From Paludisphaera borealis (lineage in GTDB: Bacteria > Planctomycetota > Planctomycetia > Isosphaerales > Isosphaeraceae), in the NCBI RefSeq assembly GCF_001956985.1, contig NZ_CP019082.1:4402001-4466000 (forward strand): a stretch of DNA of 64,000 nucleotides, given 5' to 3'. The notes beneath the pieces are model-generated. The model searched no databases and was not told the origin of the DNA. It worked only from the letters and a program-made list of their open reading frames with translations. Positions 8,936-17,640 of this stretch are shown piece after piece (the stretch's first letter is position 1; each line of letters starts with the position of its first letter). The translations under genes were made by a program, and so were the position numbers.

Positions 8936-9886
8936 TCAGTCTTGCCCTGTCCCTTCGGCGGTCGCATTGTCAAGAAACGTGGCGGACGGTACGAAGAAAA
9001 GGCTGCCTGTTACGGCTCGGCTGAAATCCAACAGCCGGTCGTAGTTGCCGGGAGGATTTCCCACGAACATGTTTTCAAGCATTTGCTCGATGGTTTCCGG
9101 GGACCGGCTGTAGCCGATGAAGTAGGTGCCGCGCTCGCCCCCCGCGTTGCCGAAGGGCATGTTGTCGCGGAGGATCTTGATCTCCTTGCCGTCCTTCACG
9201 ATGGTCGTGAGGACATTGTGCGCCGAGGACGGTTTGCTGGCGTCGTCCAGTTCGATGTCCGAAAGCTTGGCGCGGCCGACGATGCGCTCCTGCGTTTCCG
9301 TGGGCAATGCGTTCCACCCCGTCAGATCGTGGAGGTATTTCTGCACGATGACGTAGCTTCCGCCGGCGAACCCCGGGTCCTCCTCGCCGATGCGCGTGGC
9401 GTCGATCGCGGCCTGGGCCGAAGGATTCTCGGTCCCGTCGACGAATCCCAGGAGATCGCGCGCGTCGAAGTAGCGAAAACCATGCACCTCGTCTACCACG
9501 GCAACCGCGGTTCCGAGGCGCGTCATGATTTGAGTCGCGAGTTCGAAGCAGAGATCAAAATGCTGGGCGCGAATGTGGAACAGGAGATCGCCGGGGGTGG
9601 CGACGGCATGGCGTCCGGAAGCGCGGATCTCGCGGAACGGGTGCAATTGCGCCGGGCGCGGCTGACCAAACAGCCGGTCCCACGCATCTGACCCGATTCC
9701 CAAGACGCACGATAGACTGGGAGCCGCGGCCCGAAACCCCACGGCTCGCACAAGCGAGGCCAGGTCGCCGCAGAGGGAGCGCACCTCCCCGGGAGGATCG
9801 ACGCCCGGGTTGATGGTCGCGACCAGAAACAGCGCTGCTCGCGTCAGCGGTGCGTCCACCGGCTGCGGAAGGGGAACGGCTTCCAT
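8936..9886 (-). CDS. Dyp-type heme peroxidase
   Basis: 316 residues, the normal length for class B (YfeX-like) dye-decolorising peroxidases. The distal GxxDG motif is present as LLGFVDGTENP (about residue 150), with the catalytic Asp intact. A KPSSAHNVLT segment near residue 222 supplies the proximal-histidine region, and GGERGTYFIGYSR is the typical distal Arg/Phe region. No signal peptide is visible, so the enzyme is cytoplasmic or encapsulin-loaded. No encapsulin shell gene is visible within the window. It is transcribed toward the DUF1559/lipoprotein pair, with stops converging near 8.9 kb. Heme-dependent peroxide use is well established for the family; the physiological substrate is not. 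Confidence 0.92.
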   Translation of the reverse strand: MEAVPLPQPVDAPLTRAALFLVATINPGVDPPGEVRSLCGDLASLVRAVGFRAAAPSLSCVLGIGSDAWDRLFGQPRPAQLHPFREIRASGRHAVATPGDLLFHIRAQHFDLCFELATQIMTRLGTAVAVVDEVHGFRYFDARDLLGFVDGTENPSAQAAIDATRIGEEDPGFAGGSYVIVQKYLHDLTGWNALPTETQERIVGRAKLSDIELDDASKPSSAHNVLTTIVKDGKEIKILRDNMPFGNAGGERGTYFIGYSRSPETIEQMLENMFVGNPPGNYDRLLDFSRAVTGSLFFVPSATFLDNATAEGTGQD

Positions 9887-9928
9887 ACTTCACTCCGAAA
9901 AGGTCAATGGGACGCGATGACGGCAGCC

Positions 9929-11785
9929 TCACTCGCCAAGCCAGGCCTTGCGGCGGGCTTTCTGGGCGGCGGTGGCGGCGGGGGCGACTTCGAGGGCCCA
10001 GCCTCTCGGGGGCTCCTGGCCGAAGACGGCTTCGAGACGCTGGAAGCGGTCACGGCGGGCGATCAGGACCGAGACCTTCTCGCCGGGGCGGAAGTAATCC
10101 ATCCGCTTGGCCCACTGGCCGGCGGTGATGCGGTCTTCGCCGACTCCAAGGATCTCGTCGCCGACGTTGAAGCCGGCCTCGTAGCCGGGCGTTCCGCGCT
10201 TGACCTGGCTGACCACAAGGCGGCCGTCCTCGGTCTTCGTGGCCAGGCCGAGCCAGGCTTTCGGCGGCTTGGCGCCGTTGGGCTTCTTCTCTTCCTTCTC
10301 CTTGATGAACCGGATTCCGAACCAGTCGCAGACCTCGTCGTAGTCGAGTTCGTCGGTCGTCTTGAGCGCCTTCTGGAAGAACGCCGAGAGATCGACTCCG
10401 GCGACCTCGGCGGCCGTGGCCTGGAACTGCTCGTGGGTGTAGCCCTTCGGGCCGGAATAGCGCGTGTAGGCCAGCCGCATGACGTCGTCGAGGCTCTTGG
10501 CGCCGTTGGTCGCCTTGCGGATCTTGGCGTCGAGCAAGAAGGCGACGACCGCCCCCTTCACGTAGTAGCTCACGTTCGTGTTCGGGGTGTTCTCGTCGCG
10601 GCGGTAGAATTTGATCCAGGCGTCGTACGACGAATCTTCGAGAGGCTGCACGAGCCGGCCGGGCGTGGTCTGGAGCCGCTCGACGTCGTTGATCGTCTTG
10701 TCCTCGGCGGCCGAGGGCGGGTCGCCGGCCAGGTACTCGTCGAGGCTGCAAAGGCCGGCGCGACGGACCAGGAGGCGGTCGTAGTAGCTGGTGATCCCCT
10801 CGGCGACCCATAGGCTCGGCGTGTGGACCTCGTTCTCGTAGTCGAACGGACCCAGCTCGACCGGCCGCAGCCGCTTGACGTTCCACGTGTGAAAATATTC
10901 GTGACTGACCAGGTTGAGCCAGCCCAGGTAGCTCGCCCGCGCGCGGGTGGCCCACCGGCTGGCCATCAGGACCGTCGAGTTCTTGTGCTCGAGCCCGCCG
11001 CCGGCCTCGCAGAGGAGGTTGAAGAAGACGTACTTCTTGTAAGGCAGCGAGCCCCAGAACGCCTTCTGGGCGCGGACGATCGTCTCGACGTCGCGGGCCG
11101 ACCGAGGGCCGTCCCACAGCCCGCCTTCGGCCTCGTTGAGCAACACGTGGGGGATGCCGTCGACCTCGAACTCGTACAGCGACGGGTTGCCGGCGTAGAT
11201 CGGGCTGTCGACCAGTTCATCGAAATCGGCGGCGGCGTAATGGTGAGGCGTCCCGCCGGCCGCGGCGGGCAGGCTGGTGACGCTCGACTTCCACCCCGAG
11301 GCCGGCTCGACCGTCACTTCGTGGGGGCGCGGATCCGAGTCGGCGAGGGTCAAAAACGTCGCCGCGCCGTTGAGGATCGCGAACGAGGCGTCGATCCAGT
11401 TCGACTGCACCGACATCGTCCGGCCGTAAACCCGGTACGTCAGCTTGACCTCGGCGGCGCCCTGGGTCGCGACCTTCCAGCGGTTCTTGCGGACCTTCGC
11501 CGCCGCCAGGCTCCGGCCGTCGGGGGTCGTCGCGGCGAGCTGGTCGATGTTCTTGGCGAACTCGCGCACCAGGTACGAGCCCGGCGTCCAGACCGGCATC
11601 ATCAGCTCGACTTCGGCCCGGCCGGCCGACGGCACGCGGGCTTCGACCTCGACGTAATGCGTCTGGGGCGCGGGAAATCGCAGAACGTAGCGGATCGGCT
11701 CGGCGGACCGGCCCTCCGTGGTCGTGAGAATCGTCATGAGGAATCCGAAGAGAAGAGTTGAAACTGGTGAATCGAAACGAGTCAT
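9929..11785 (-). CDS. M61-family metallopeptidase with PDZ domain
   Basis: 618 residues. The signal peptide lies within residues 1-28 (ends TTEGRSA). An N-terminal beta domain (residues about 30-190) leads to the gluzincin catalytic domain with the zinc motif HEYFHTWNVKRLRP near residue 293. The downstream Glu is in the WVAEGITSYYD segment. A PDZ domain follows (residues about 505-590: AWLGLATKTEDGRLVVSQVK and GFNVGDEILGVGEDR). This is the layout of glycyl-aminopeptidase-type M61 peptidases, here exported. It precedes the Dyp peroxidase by 43 bp on the same strand and could be co-transcribed, though no functional link is evident. Confidence 0.92.
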   Translation of the reverse strand: MTRFDSPVSTLLFGFLMTILTTTEGRSAEPIRYVLRFPAPQTHYVEVEARVPSAGRAEVELMMPVWTPGSYLVREFAKNIDQLAATTPDGRSLAAAKVRKNRWKVATQGAAEVKLTYRVYGRTMSVQSNWIDASFAILNGAATFLTLADSDPRPHEVTVEPASGWKSSVTSLPAAAGGTPHHYAAADFDELVDSPIYAGNPSLYEFEVDGIPHVLLNEAEGGLWDGPRSARDVETIVRAQKAFWGSLPYKKYVFFNLLCEAGGGLEHKNSTVLMASRWATRARASYLGWLNLVSHEYFHTWNVKRLRPVELGPFDYENEVHTPSLWVAEGITSYYDRLLVRRAGLCSLDEYLAGDPPSAAEDKTINDVERLQTTPGRLVQPLEDSSYDAWIKFYRRDENTPNTNVSYYVKGAVVAFLLDAKIRKATNGAKSLDDVMRLAYTRYSGPKGYTHEQFQATAAEVAGVDLSAFFQKALKTTDELDYDEVCDWFGIRFIKEKEEKKPNGAKPPKAWLGLATKTEDGRLVVSQVKRGTPGYEAGFNVGDEILGVGEDRITAGQWAKRMDYFRPGEKVSVLIARRDRFQRLEAVFGQEPPRGWALEVAPAATAAQKARRKAWLGE

Positions 11786-12042
11786 TCCGCCCTCGCTGTT
11801 CAGGAGCCGCTCCCCCGACCGTCGTGATCTTCGTGAAGGAGAAGGCCCGGCTATTCTAAAGAGTTCCCACTCCGACTGGGAACCGACCGGCGGCGATCAC
11901 GCGCCGAGATTCCAGAGCCGGGCAGCACGCGGGCGAGAACAAGATGTTAGTAATATTGAAATATGGGGAAGTTTAATGAATAAGTGTGCGTTGCGAACTC
12001 CGAGCCCTGCCGATGAAAATGCGAGGCAGGTCCGGGGCCGAC

Positions 12043-12120
12043 TACGAGCCCGAAGAGCCAGCGAGTGAATGGTTCGAACGGCCCAACGCCGATTCACTCG
12101 CTGGCGCTTCGGGCTGCCAT
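12043..12120. repeat. Palindromic intergenic repeat (family 1)
   Basis: Left arm 12043-12070 (core GAGCCCGAAGAGCCAGCGAG) and right arm 12092-12120 (core CACTCGCTGGCGCTTCGGGC) are inverted copies with a 21-base loop. The loop is nearly the same as that of the copy at 21.8 kb. Similarity continues outward into a GATGAAAATG stretch on the left. Confidence 0.88.
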
Positions 12121-12144
12121 GAAAATCCCAGTCTGTGGTTTGCC

Positions 12145-12230
12145 GTAGGGGCGCCCCTTGTGGGCGCCCGATCGCCGAGCGTGAGCGGTCGACGTGAAAC
12201 GAACCGGGCACCCACAAGGGGCGCCTCTAC
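12145..12230. repeat. Inverted repeat (family 2), GC-rich hairpin
   Basis: Arms 12145-12170 and 12205-12230 are inverted copies built on GGGGCGCCCCTTGTGGGC. The left arm is itself partly self-complementary. A second copy of this family lies at 30.4 kb. Intergenic, non-coding. Confidence 0.85.
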
Positions 12231-12763
12231 AGGACCTGGTCGTGACGCCAGGAGAAAAGTCCCCATTTTCATGACGCCGGGCGTCTGCCAAAGGCTCGGC
12301 GCGTGAGCCGACGGGGCTGCTTTATGAAGAAGCTTTCATGAGCAAAGGAAGTTAAAATAAATCCGCTCGTTTTCATTGACCCGTTTGGGGCGGCTGGCGA
12401 ATATAGTTTGGCGATCCGTCAATTAGACAAATAAGACATCGTCGCCTCGAGTGCGGGCGGAGGCGATCGTGCGCGCCGCCGCCGCCAGTCTCTATGTTTC
12501 TTCATGCGCAGCTCCTGCAACGAATTACGGCGGGACGGCGGCTTCAGGTCGACCACAGGTTCTGGGAGTTCCCATCGGGGCCGATGCGGGCCGCCGCGGG
12601 GTCGTCGGTTTGCGACGAGACGAACGGGAGACTCGCCTCGTTTCATGGGCGACGACCGCAAAGATTCACAACAGCGGCCGAGCCGTGAGTCGGGTTTTGC
12701 ACGTCGCGTCCGTCGCGGCGTCGTCCTCATTGAATCTCATCAACGTTTGCAAGGGGGAGTCTC

Positions 12764-13831
12764 ATGCGTCATGTGCGTCATGGGTTCACACTGATTGAAC
12801 TCCTGGTGGTGATCGCGATCATCGCGGTCTTGATCGCGCTGTTGCTGCCGGCGGTGCAGTCGGCGCGTGAGGCGGCCCGGCGGTCGCAGTGCACCAACAA
12901 CCTCAAGCAGATCGGGCTGGCGCTGCACAATTACCACACCGCCACCAATACGTTTCCGCCGGGGGCGTCGAAGAACCCCAAGGACTGGCCTGGCGACAGC
13001 GACCTGATCTGGAGTTCCTGGAGCGCCCACGGTCTGCTCTTGCCGTACCTGGAGCAGCAGACGCTGTACAGCGCCGCCAACTTCTCGTGGGGCGTGAATC
13101 CCTACGGCGATCCCTGCTACTACATCAACAGCACGGTGGTCAACACGGTCGTCAGCGGGTTCAACTGTCCTTCCGACGCGAACTCGCTGAAGCCCAACCT
13201 GAACAACTACTTCGCGTCGGTGGGGACCACGACCGATTTCATGGCCGCCGACTGCTGGGGAGGGATCAACCCGAACTGCCGGCCCACGGGCAGCACCGGC
13301 ATGTTCGCCTACTTCCTGAGCTACGGGCTCAGGGACGCCACCGACGGCTCGTCGAATACGATCGCCTTCTCCGAGTCGCTCACCGGCAAGGCGAACGTCG
13401 GCAACGGTTTTCGCGGCAACAGCACGCGCGGGATCAGCGACCCCGGCGCCGTCATGTACGACGCCTCGACCAACCCCAAGATCATCCTCCAGGGCTTGCA
13501 GAATTGCGCCGACGGGTTCAAGAACAACATGAACATCGCCTCCAACAAGGGCCAGCTCTGGGCGTTCGGGGCGCGGGCCTACGCGCTGTTCCAGACGATT
13601 CAGGTCCCCAACGACAGTCAGTACCCGTTCGGCTCGTGCCAGTTCGGCTGCGACGGCTGCGGGCTCGACCAGTCGTGGTCGGTCGGCGCCAGCAGCTTCC
13701 ACCCGGGGGGCGCCAACACCCTGATGTCCGACGGCAGCGTCCGGTTCGTCAAGGACTCGGTCGCCCGGATGACCTGGTGGGCTCTCGGCACCCGCGAGAA
13801 CGGCGAGGTCATCAGCTCCGACGCCTATTGA
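12764..13831 (+). CDS. DUF1559 pseudopilin-like protein, copy 3
   Basis: 355 residues. The prepilin signal [20 protein letters not shown] is followed by [17 protein letters not shown] and [20 protein letters not shown]. The C-terminus carries [20 protein letters not shown]. The middle differs from copies 1 and 2, so it belongs to another branch of the family. The ATG is preceded by AAGGGGGAGTCTC, a good ribosome site. It is followed after 36 bp by a small lipoprotein gene and probably forms an operon with it. It likely acts in the cell envelope; function unknown. Confidence 0.95.
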   Translation: MRHVRHGFTLIELLVVIAIIAVLIALLLPAVQSAREAARRSQCTNNLKQIGLALHNYHTATNTFPPGASKNPKDWPGDSDLIWSSWSAHGLLLPYLEQQTLYSAANFSWGVNPYGDPCYYINSTVVNTVVSGFNCPSDANSLKPNLNNYFASVGTTTDFMAADCWGGINPNCRPTGSTGMFAYFLSYGLRDATDGSSNTIAFSESLTGKANVGNGFRGNSTRGISDPGAVMYDASTNPKIILQGLQNCADGFKNNMNIASNKGQLWAFGARAYALFQTIQVPNDSQYPFGSCQFGCDGCGLDQSWSVGASSFHPGGANTLMSDGSVRFVKDSVARMTWWALGTRENGEVISSDAY

Positions 13832-13867
13832 TCTTTCGGTTCGAACCGATTTTCCACCGAGGCTCCG

Positions 13868-14086
13868 ATGCGAACGCTCCGAATTCTCGCGATCTCCGCG
13901 CCGCTGCTGGTCCTGTCGACGTCCGGTCTGTTTGTGCTCGCCGGCTGCGACAGCGCGCCTGCGCCCGGCACCGTGGCCTCGCCCATCGATAAGGCCGAGG
14001 CCGCCAAGCAGAACCAGGCGATGGAAGACTTCATGAAGGGCAAGAAGGGGAAGACCCCCGCCAAGTACGCCACGAAAACGCCGTGA
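13868..14086 (+). CDS. Very small lipoprotein linked to DUF1559 gene
   Basis: 72 residues. Signal sequence [20 protein letters not shown], then a textbook lipobox VLAGC with Cys at about residue 28. Only about 44 mature residues follow, rich in Lys, Ala and Pro and ending [16 protein letters not shown]. Such tiny lipoproteins commonly trail DUF1559 genes in planctomycetes. Function unknown. The tail is short and basic and has no domain I recognise. Confidence 0.75.
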   Translation: MRTLRILAISAPLLVLSTSGLFVLAGCDSAPAPGTVASPIDKAEAAKQNQAMEDFMKGKKGKTPAKYATKTP

Positions 14087-14134
14087 TGCCGAATCGCCTG
14101 GATCGCTGACCCTTGGCGGTCGGAAGTCCCGACG

Positions 14135-14210
14135 ATACAAAATCGAAGCGCCAGCGAGTGAACCCGCCCACGCCTCGGGAGATTCACTCGCTGGCGCTTC
14201 GAGCTTGTAT
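14135..14210. repeat. Palindromic intergenic repeat (family 1) between converging genes
   Basis: Arms at 14135-14162 and 14182-14210 (core CACTCGCTGGCGCTTCGAGC) flank a 19-base loop. It lies between a plus-strand stop (14086) and a minus-strand stop (14384), where the hairpin could serve both genes as a terminator-like structure. No T-run follows, so Rho-independent termination is not shown. Confidence 0.85.
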
Positions 14211-14383
14211 CGGCCGTCCCCGGCCGGGAGACGGCCCGCGAAAGGTGACGGATTCACGAGATTCGGTATGAGTCCATCCCGACTCCCCGGCCCGAGAACG
14301 CACGACTCGCGCGGCGATCGCGTCTCTTTCCGCGCCGTTTCGTGAGAGGCGGCAAGCTGTTGCGATCACTCGTGAACCTGGAT

Positions 14384-15871
14384 TCAAGGCGCGGCGTTCG
14401 CGTCGATCGGCGGGGCGTCGAGTAGTCGATAGCCGAACAAATGGCGTTCCTTGATGAGGCTCGCGACGGTCGGGGGCACCATCGTTTCCCAGGACGGATC
14501 GCCGTTGCAGATCTTCGTCAGGACGTCGCGTGAGAAGATCCCCAAGTAGTCCCGATTGTAGAAATCGATGCTCTCGATGTAGCCGTTCTCCGCGAGGTGG
14601 TCGTAGAGCCCCTGGAGACTCGGGGAGACCTTGAGCTTCTGCACGGTGACGAGATGCCGCGTCGCTCCGTCCAGCAACGGATAAACGTAGAGCTTGAGAT
14701 CGTTCCGGAACAGTCTCCCGAACGATTCGAGGATGCCCCCTTCGAGGTGCTCGTAGTACCGCTCGTCGAACAGGTCGATCAGGCTCGGTATGCCCATCGT
14801 GATGCCGATCGGCAGCTTGGTGCAGCGTCGCAGGTAGGTGGCCAGTCGGTAGTATTCGAAGTAATCCGAGATCAGCACGGTCGCGCCCGTCGCGGCCAGC
14901 ACGTCGGCGCGGGCGAGGAAATCGTCGTAGTCGATCTCGCCGTTCTCCCCGCAGGTCGACCGCAGGTTGCGCATCGTCAGTTCCATCAGGGTCACGATCT
15001 CCGGCTCGGCTGCCCCTTCCTGGCGCAGGCCGACGTGATTGAGGAACTGCTGGCGCGCGGAGTAGAGCATGTCCATGTTGACATGCGTGACCGGTCGAAA
15101 GGAGCCGCGCTCCACCAGGATCGGCTTCTTGTGGAGAACCTCGGAAGGCTGTAAGACCTCGCCGGTGGCCGAGAACATCGCGGCGTCGCTGAGTTCGAGC
15201 TGGACGAGTTTCAGGCTCATCAGCCGATGGTCGATCCCCCGGAACTCGGGCCCGGAGAACTTGATCATGTCCACCTCGATCCGCTCGGCGGTGAGGTCGT
15301 CGATCAAGGAATGCATCAGGTCGTCGGACGCCGCGAAATGGTAGAGCGCGCCGTAGATCAGGTTGACGCCGATGATGCCCAACGCCTGCTGCTGGGCCAC
15401 GTTGTCCTTGTCGAGCATCCGCACGTGCGCCACGATCTGGCTTGGCTCGGCGCCTGGCGTCGCCTGATACTTGATGCCCATCCAGCCGTGGCACTCGTTC
15501 GTCCCTTGGAAGTTGCGAGCGGCCACGGTGTCGGCGAAGACGAAGAAGTCGGTGTCCGCCCCGCGCTTGTCTTGGAGTCGCTCCTGGAGCAGGGCGTACT
15601 CGTAGTCGAGCATCGTCTGGAGCCGGTCCCGCGACACGTAGCGGGGCGAGGGGCCGTAGATGGCGTCGCTGACGGTCATGTCATAGGCCGAGATGCTTTT
15701 CGCGATCGTCCCAGCCGCTCCGCCCACCTGAAAGAACCATCGCACGACCTCCTGGCCGGCGCCGATCTCGGCGAACGTCCCGTACTTGCGCGGGTCCAGG
15801 TTGATGGCCAACGCCTTCTGCTGAGTCACCAGATTCTTGCGGTCGGTCTTCGGATCCAAGCTCGCCTCCAT
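14384..15871 (-). CDS. Conserved-looking 495-residue protein of unknown function
   Basis: I do not recognise this protein with confidence. It is soluble, with no signal peptide or membrane segment, and starts MEASLDPKTDRKNLVTQQKA. Its composition is that of a folded enzyme-like protein. It contains GGAAGTIAKSISAYDMTVSD, a segment ending ARNFQGTNECHGWMGIKY, and GATVLISDYFEYYRLATYLR. The phrase FVFADTVAARNF suggests a Rossmann-like core but gives no catalytic signature. Its neighbours (a DUF1559/lipoprotein pair and a DUF1501 gene) do not explain it. It is monocistronic, flanked on both sides by family 1 hairpins. Confidence 0.75.
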   Translation of the reverse strand: MEASLDPKTDRKNLVTQQKALAINLDPRKYGTFAEIGAGQEVVRWFFQVGGAAGTIAKSISAYDMTVSDAIYGPSPRYVSRDRLQTMLDYEYALLQERLQDKRGADTDFFVFADTVAARNFQGTNECHGWMGIKYQATPGAEPSQIVAHVRMLDKDNVAQQQALGIIGVNLIYGALYHFAASDDLMHSLIDDLTAERIEVDMIKFSGPEFRGIDHRLMSLKLVQLELSDAAMFSATGEVLQPSEVLHKKPILVERGSFRPVTHVNMDMLYSARQQFLNHVGLRQEGAAEPEIVTLMELTMRNLRSTCGENGEIDYDDFLARADVLAATGATVLISDYFEYYRLATYLRRCTKLPIGITMGIPSLIDLFDERYYEHLEGGILESFGRLFRNDLKLYVYPLLDGATRHLVTVQKLKVSPSLQGLYDHLAENGYIESIDFYNRDYLGIFSRDVLTKICNGDPSWETMVPPTVASLIKERHLFGYRLLDAPPIDANAAP

Positions 15872-16004
15872 CCTTCGCGTCGTCCTCCATCCGGCCCCGT
15901 TCGGGCGGAGCGAGCATTATATCAAGACCGACCGGTCGGCGGTTCCTGAGCCTTCCGCCAGAGGTGAGCGAGTGAATCGAAGCGAGCCTTCAGGAGTCAA
16001 CTCA

Positions 16005-16078
16005 ATGAGCCCGAAGCGCCAGCCAGTGAATCGTCCGAGACCGGCTCGGGTTCACTTGCTGGCGCTTCGGGCTCGTAT
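16005..16078. repeat. Palindromic intergenic repeat (family 1)
   Basis: Left arm 16005-16031 and right arm 16050-16078 (core TTGCTGGCGCTTCGGGCTCG) with an 18-base loop. It lies between the start of the 495-residue gene and the stop of the DUF1501 gene, both on the minus strand. Confidence 0.82.
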
Positions 16079-16114
16079 CGGCCCCTCGGGCGATGGATGC
16101 TTGGCGACTCGGTG

Positions 16115-17584
16115 TCAGGCCAAAAGCGCCTTGATGACGTGGGCTTGCTCGACTCCGGTCAGTTTCTGGTCGAGGCCCTGGTAGCGGTAGGTGAACCGCT
16201 GGTGGTCGTAGCCCAGAAGTTGGAGGATGCTGGCGTGGAAGTCGCGGATGTGGACGGGGTCCTTGACGATGTTGTACGAGAACTCGTCGGTCTCGCCGTA
16301 CACGGTCCCCGGGCGCGAGCCGCCGCCGGCCATCCACATGGTGAAGCACCGCGGGTGGTGGTCGCGGCCGTAGTTGTCGTGCGACAGGCCCCCTTGCGAG
16401 TAGATCGTCCGGCCGAACTCGCCGCCCCAGATCACCAGGGTTTCGTCGAGCAGCCCGCGCGCCTTGAGGTCCTGGACGAGGCCGTAGCAGGGCTGGTCGA
16501 CGTCCTTGCACTGGCTGGGCATGCGGCCGGCGACGTTGCCGTGGTGGTCCCAGTTGTTGTGGTAGATCTGGACGAACCGGACCCCGCGCTCGACCATCCG
16601 CCGGGCCAAAAGCGCCGAGTTGGCGAACGAGCCGGGCTTCTTGGCGTCCTCGCCGTAGAGCTTGTAAGTCGACTCGGGCTCGCCGGCCGTGTTGGTCAGG
16701 TCGGGGACGCTCGCCTGCATCCGGAACGCCAGCTCGTACTGCTCGATCCGCGTGTGGGTCTCGGGATCGCCCACCTGGCGGTAATTCATCTCGTTGAGCG
16801 CCCGTAGGCCGTCGAGAGTGTCGCGGCGGACTTCGGACGAGACGCCGGGGGGGTTGTTGATGAACAGGATCGGGTCGCCGCTGGTGCGGAACGAGACCCC
16901 GGCGTGCTGGCCCGGCAGGTAGCCGGACGACCAGATCCGGGCCGAGATCGCCTGAAGCTGCTCGGTGTTGCTCGGCCTGGCCACCAGCACCACGAACGTC
17001 GGCAAGTTGTCGTTCAGCGAGCCCAGACCGTAGCTGACCCACGACCCCAGGCACGGCTTGCCGGTGATCTGGTTGCCGGTCTGGATGTACGAGATCGCCG
17101 GCTCGTGGTTGATCGCCTCGGTGTGCATGCTCCGGATGAAGCACATGTCGTCGACCATCTTGGCCGTGTGCGGCAGCATCTCGCTGACCCACATCCCCGA
17201 CTTGCCGTGCTGGGCGAACTTATACTTGGAGGGCGCGATCGGGAACCGCGACTGGCCGCTCGTCATCGTCGTCAGCCGCTGACCCTGGCGGACCGACTCG
17301 GGGAGGTCCTTGTCGTACCACTCGGCCATCTTCGGCTTGTAGTCGTACAGGTCCATCTGCGACGGGCCGCCGACCATGTGCAGGTAGATGACGTGCTTGG
17401 CCTTGGGGGCGAAATGCGTCTTGATCGCGTTGACGTCGTGCTCGAGCTTGCCGGCCCGGGCCGCCGGCGCGAGCCCCTCGCGACCCAGCAGCGAAGCCAG
17501 GCCCGCCCAGCCCACCGCGTTGCCGCCCCGACGGAAGAACTGCCGGCGGGTCTCGTATCGAGCGTAATCGTCGAAGAGGCTCAT
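16115..17584 (-). CDS. DUF1501 family protein (exported, Tat-like signal)
   Basis: 489 residues. The N-terminus has twin arginines in ETRRQFFRRGG followed by a weak hydrophobic stretch, as is usual for Tat export in this family. The mature domain shows KHVIYLHMVGGPSQMDLYDY, VRFVQIYHNNWDHHGN and VIWGGEFGRTIYSQ, landmarks of DUF1501, a sulfatase/alkaline-phosphatase-like fold. It lies 56 bp downstream of the DUF1549/DUF1553 gene on the same strand, the standard pairing in planctomycetes. The pair is thought to act on exported polysaccharide or related substrates, but the reaction is not known. Confidence 0.92.
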   Translation of the reverse strand: MSLFDDYARYETRRQFFRRGGNAVGWAGLASLLGREGLAPAARAGKLEHDVNAIKTHFAPKAKHVIYLHMVGGPSQMDLYDYKPKMAEWYDKDLPESVRQGQRLTTMTSGQSRFPIAPSKYKFAQHGKSGMWVSEMLPHTAKMVDDMCFIRSMHTEAINHEPAISYIQTGNQITGKPCLGSWVSYGLGSLNDNLPTFVVLVARPSNTEQLQAISARIWSSGYLPGQHAGVSFRTSGDPILFINNPPGVSSEVRRDTLDGLRALNEMNYRQVGDPETHTRIEQYELAFRMQASVPDLTNTAGEPESTYKLYGEDAKKPGSFANSALLARRMVERGVRFVQIYHNNWDHHGNVAGRMPSQCKDVDQPCYGLVQDLKARGLLDETLVIWGGEFGRTIYSQGGLSHDNYGRDHHPRCFTMWMAGGGSRPGTVYGETDEFSYNIVKDPVHIRDFHASILQLLGYDHQRFTYRYQGLDQKLTGVEQAHVIKALLA

Positions 17585-17640
17585 AGTTCGTCCTCGCTAA
17601 TGCGTTGATCCGTGGTTCCGTTCCGACCCACCGGCATTGT

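Larger units (their letters stand above)
11786..12763. other. Divergent intergenic region carrying two hairpin repeats
   Basis: Nearly 1 kb between the M61 gene (minus) and a DUF1559 gene (plus). It holds a family 1 palindrome (12043-12120) and a family 2 inverted repeat (12145-12230). An AT-richer patch at about 11940-11975 and another at 12330-12430 (with TTGACC at 12376 and TATAGT at 12402, spaced 20 bp, too wide for a good sigma-70 promoter) may hold promoters. I see no supportable gene in it. Confidence 0.6.

Noticed and set aside
12376-12407. Sigma-70 promoter TTGACC ... TATAGT
   Set aside because: The two boxes are 20 bp apart, which is too far for a standard promoter, so it is only a hint.
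12740-14257. A 505-codon frame opposite DUF1559 copy 3
   Set aside because: Shadow of the real gene; low-complexity Arg/Gly/Val composition and no start signal.
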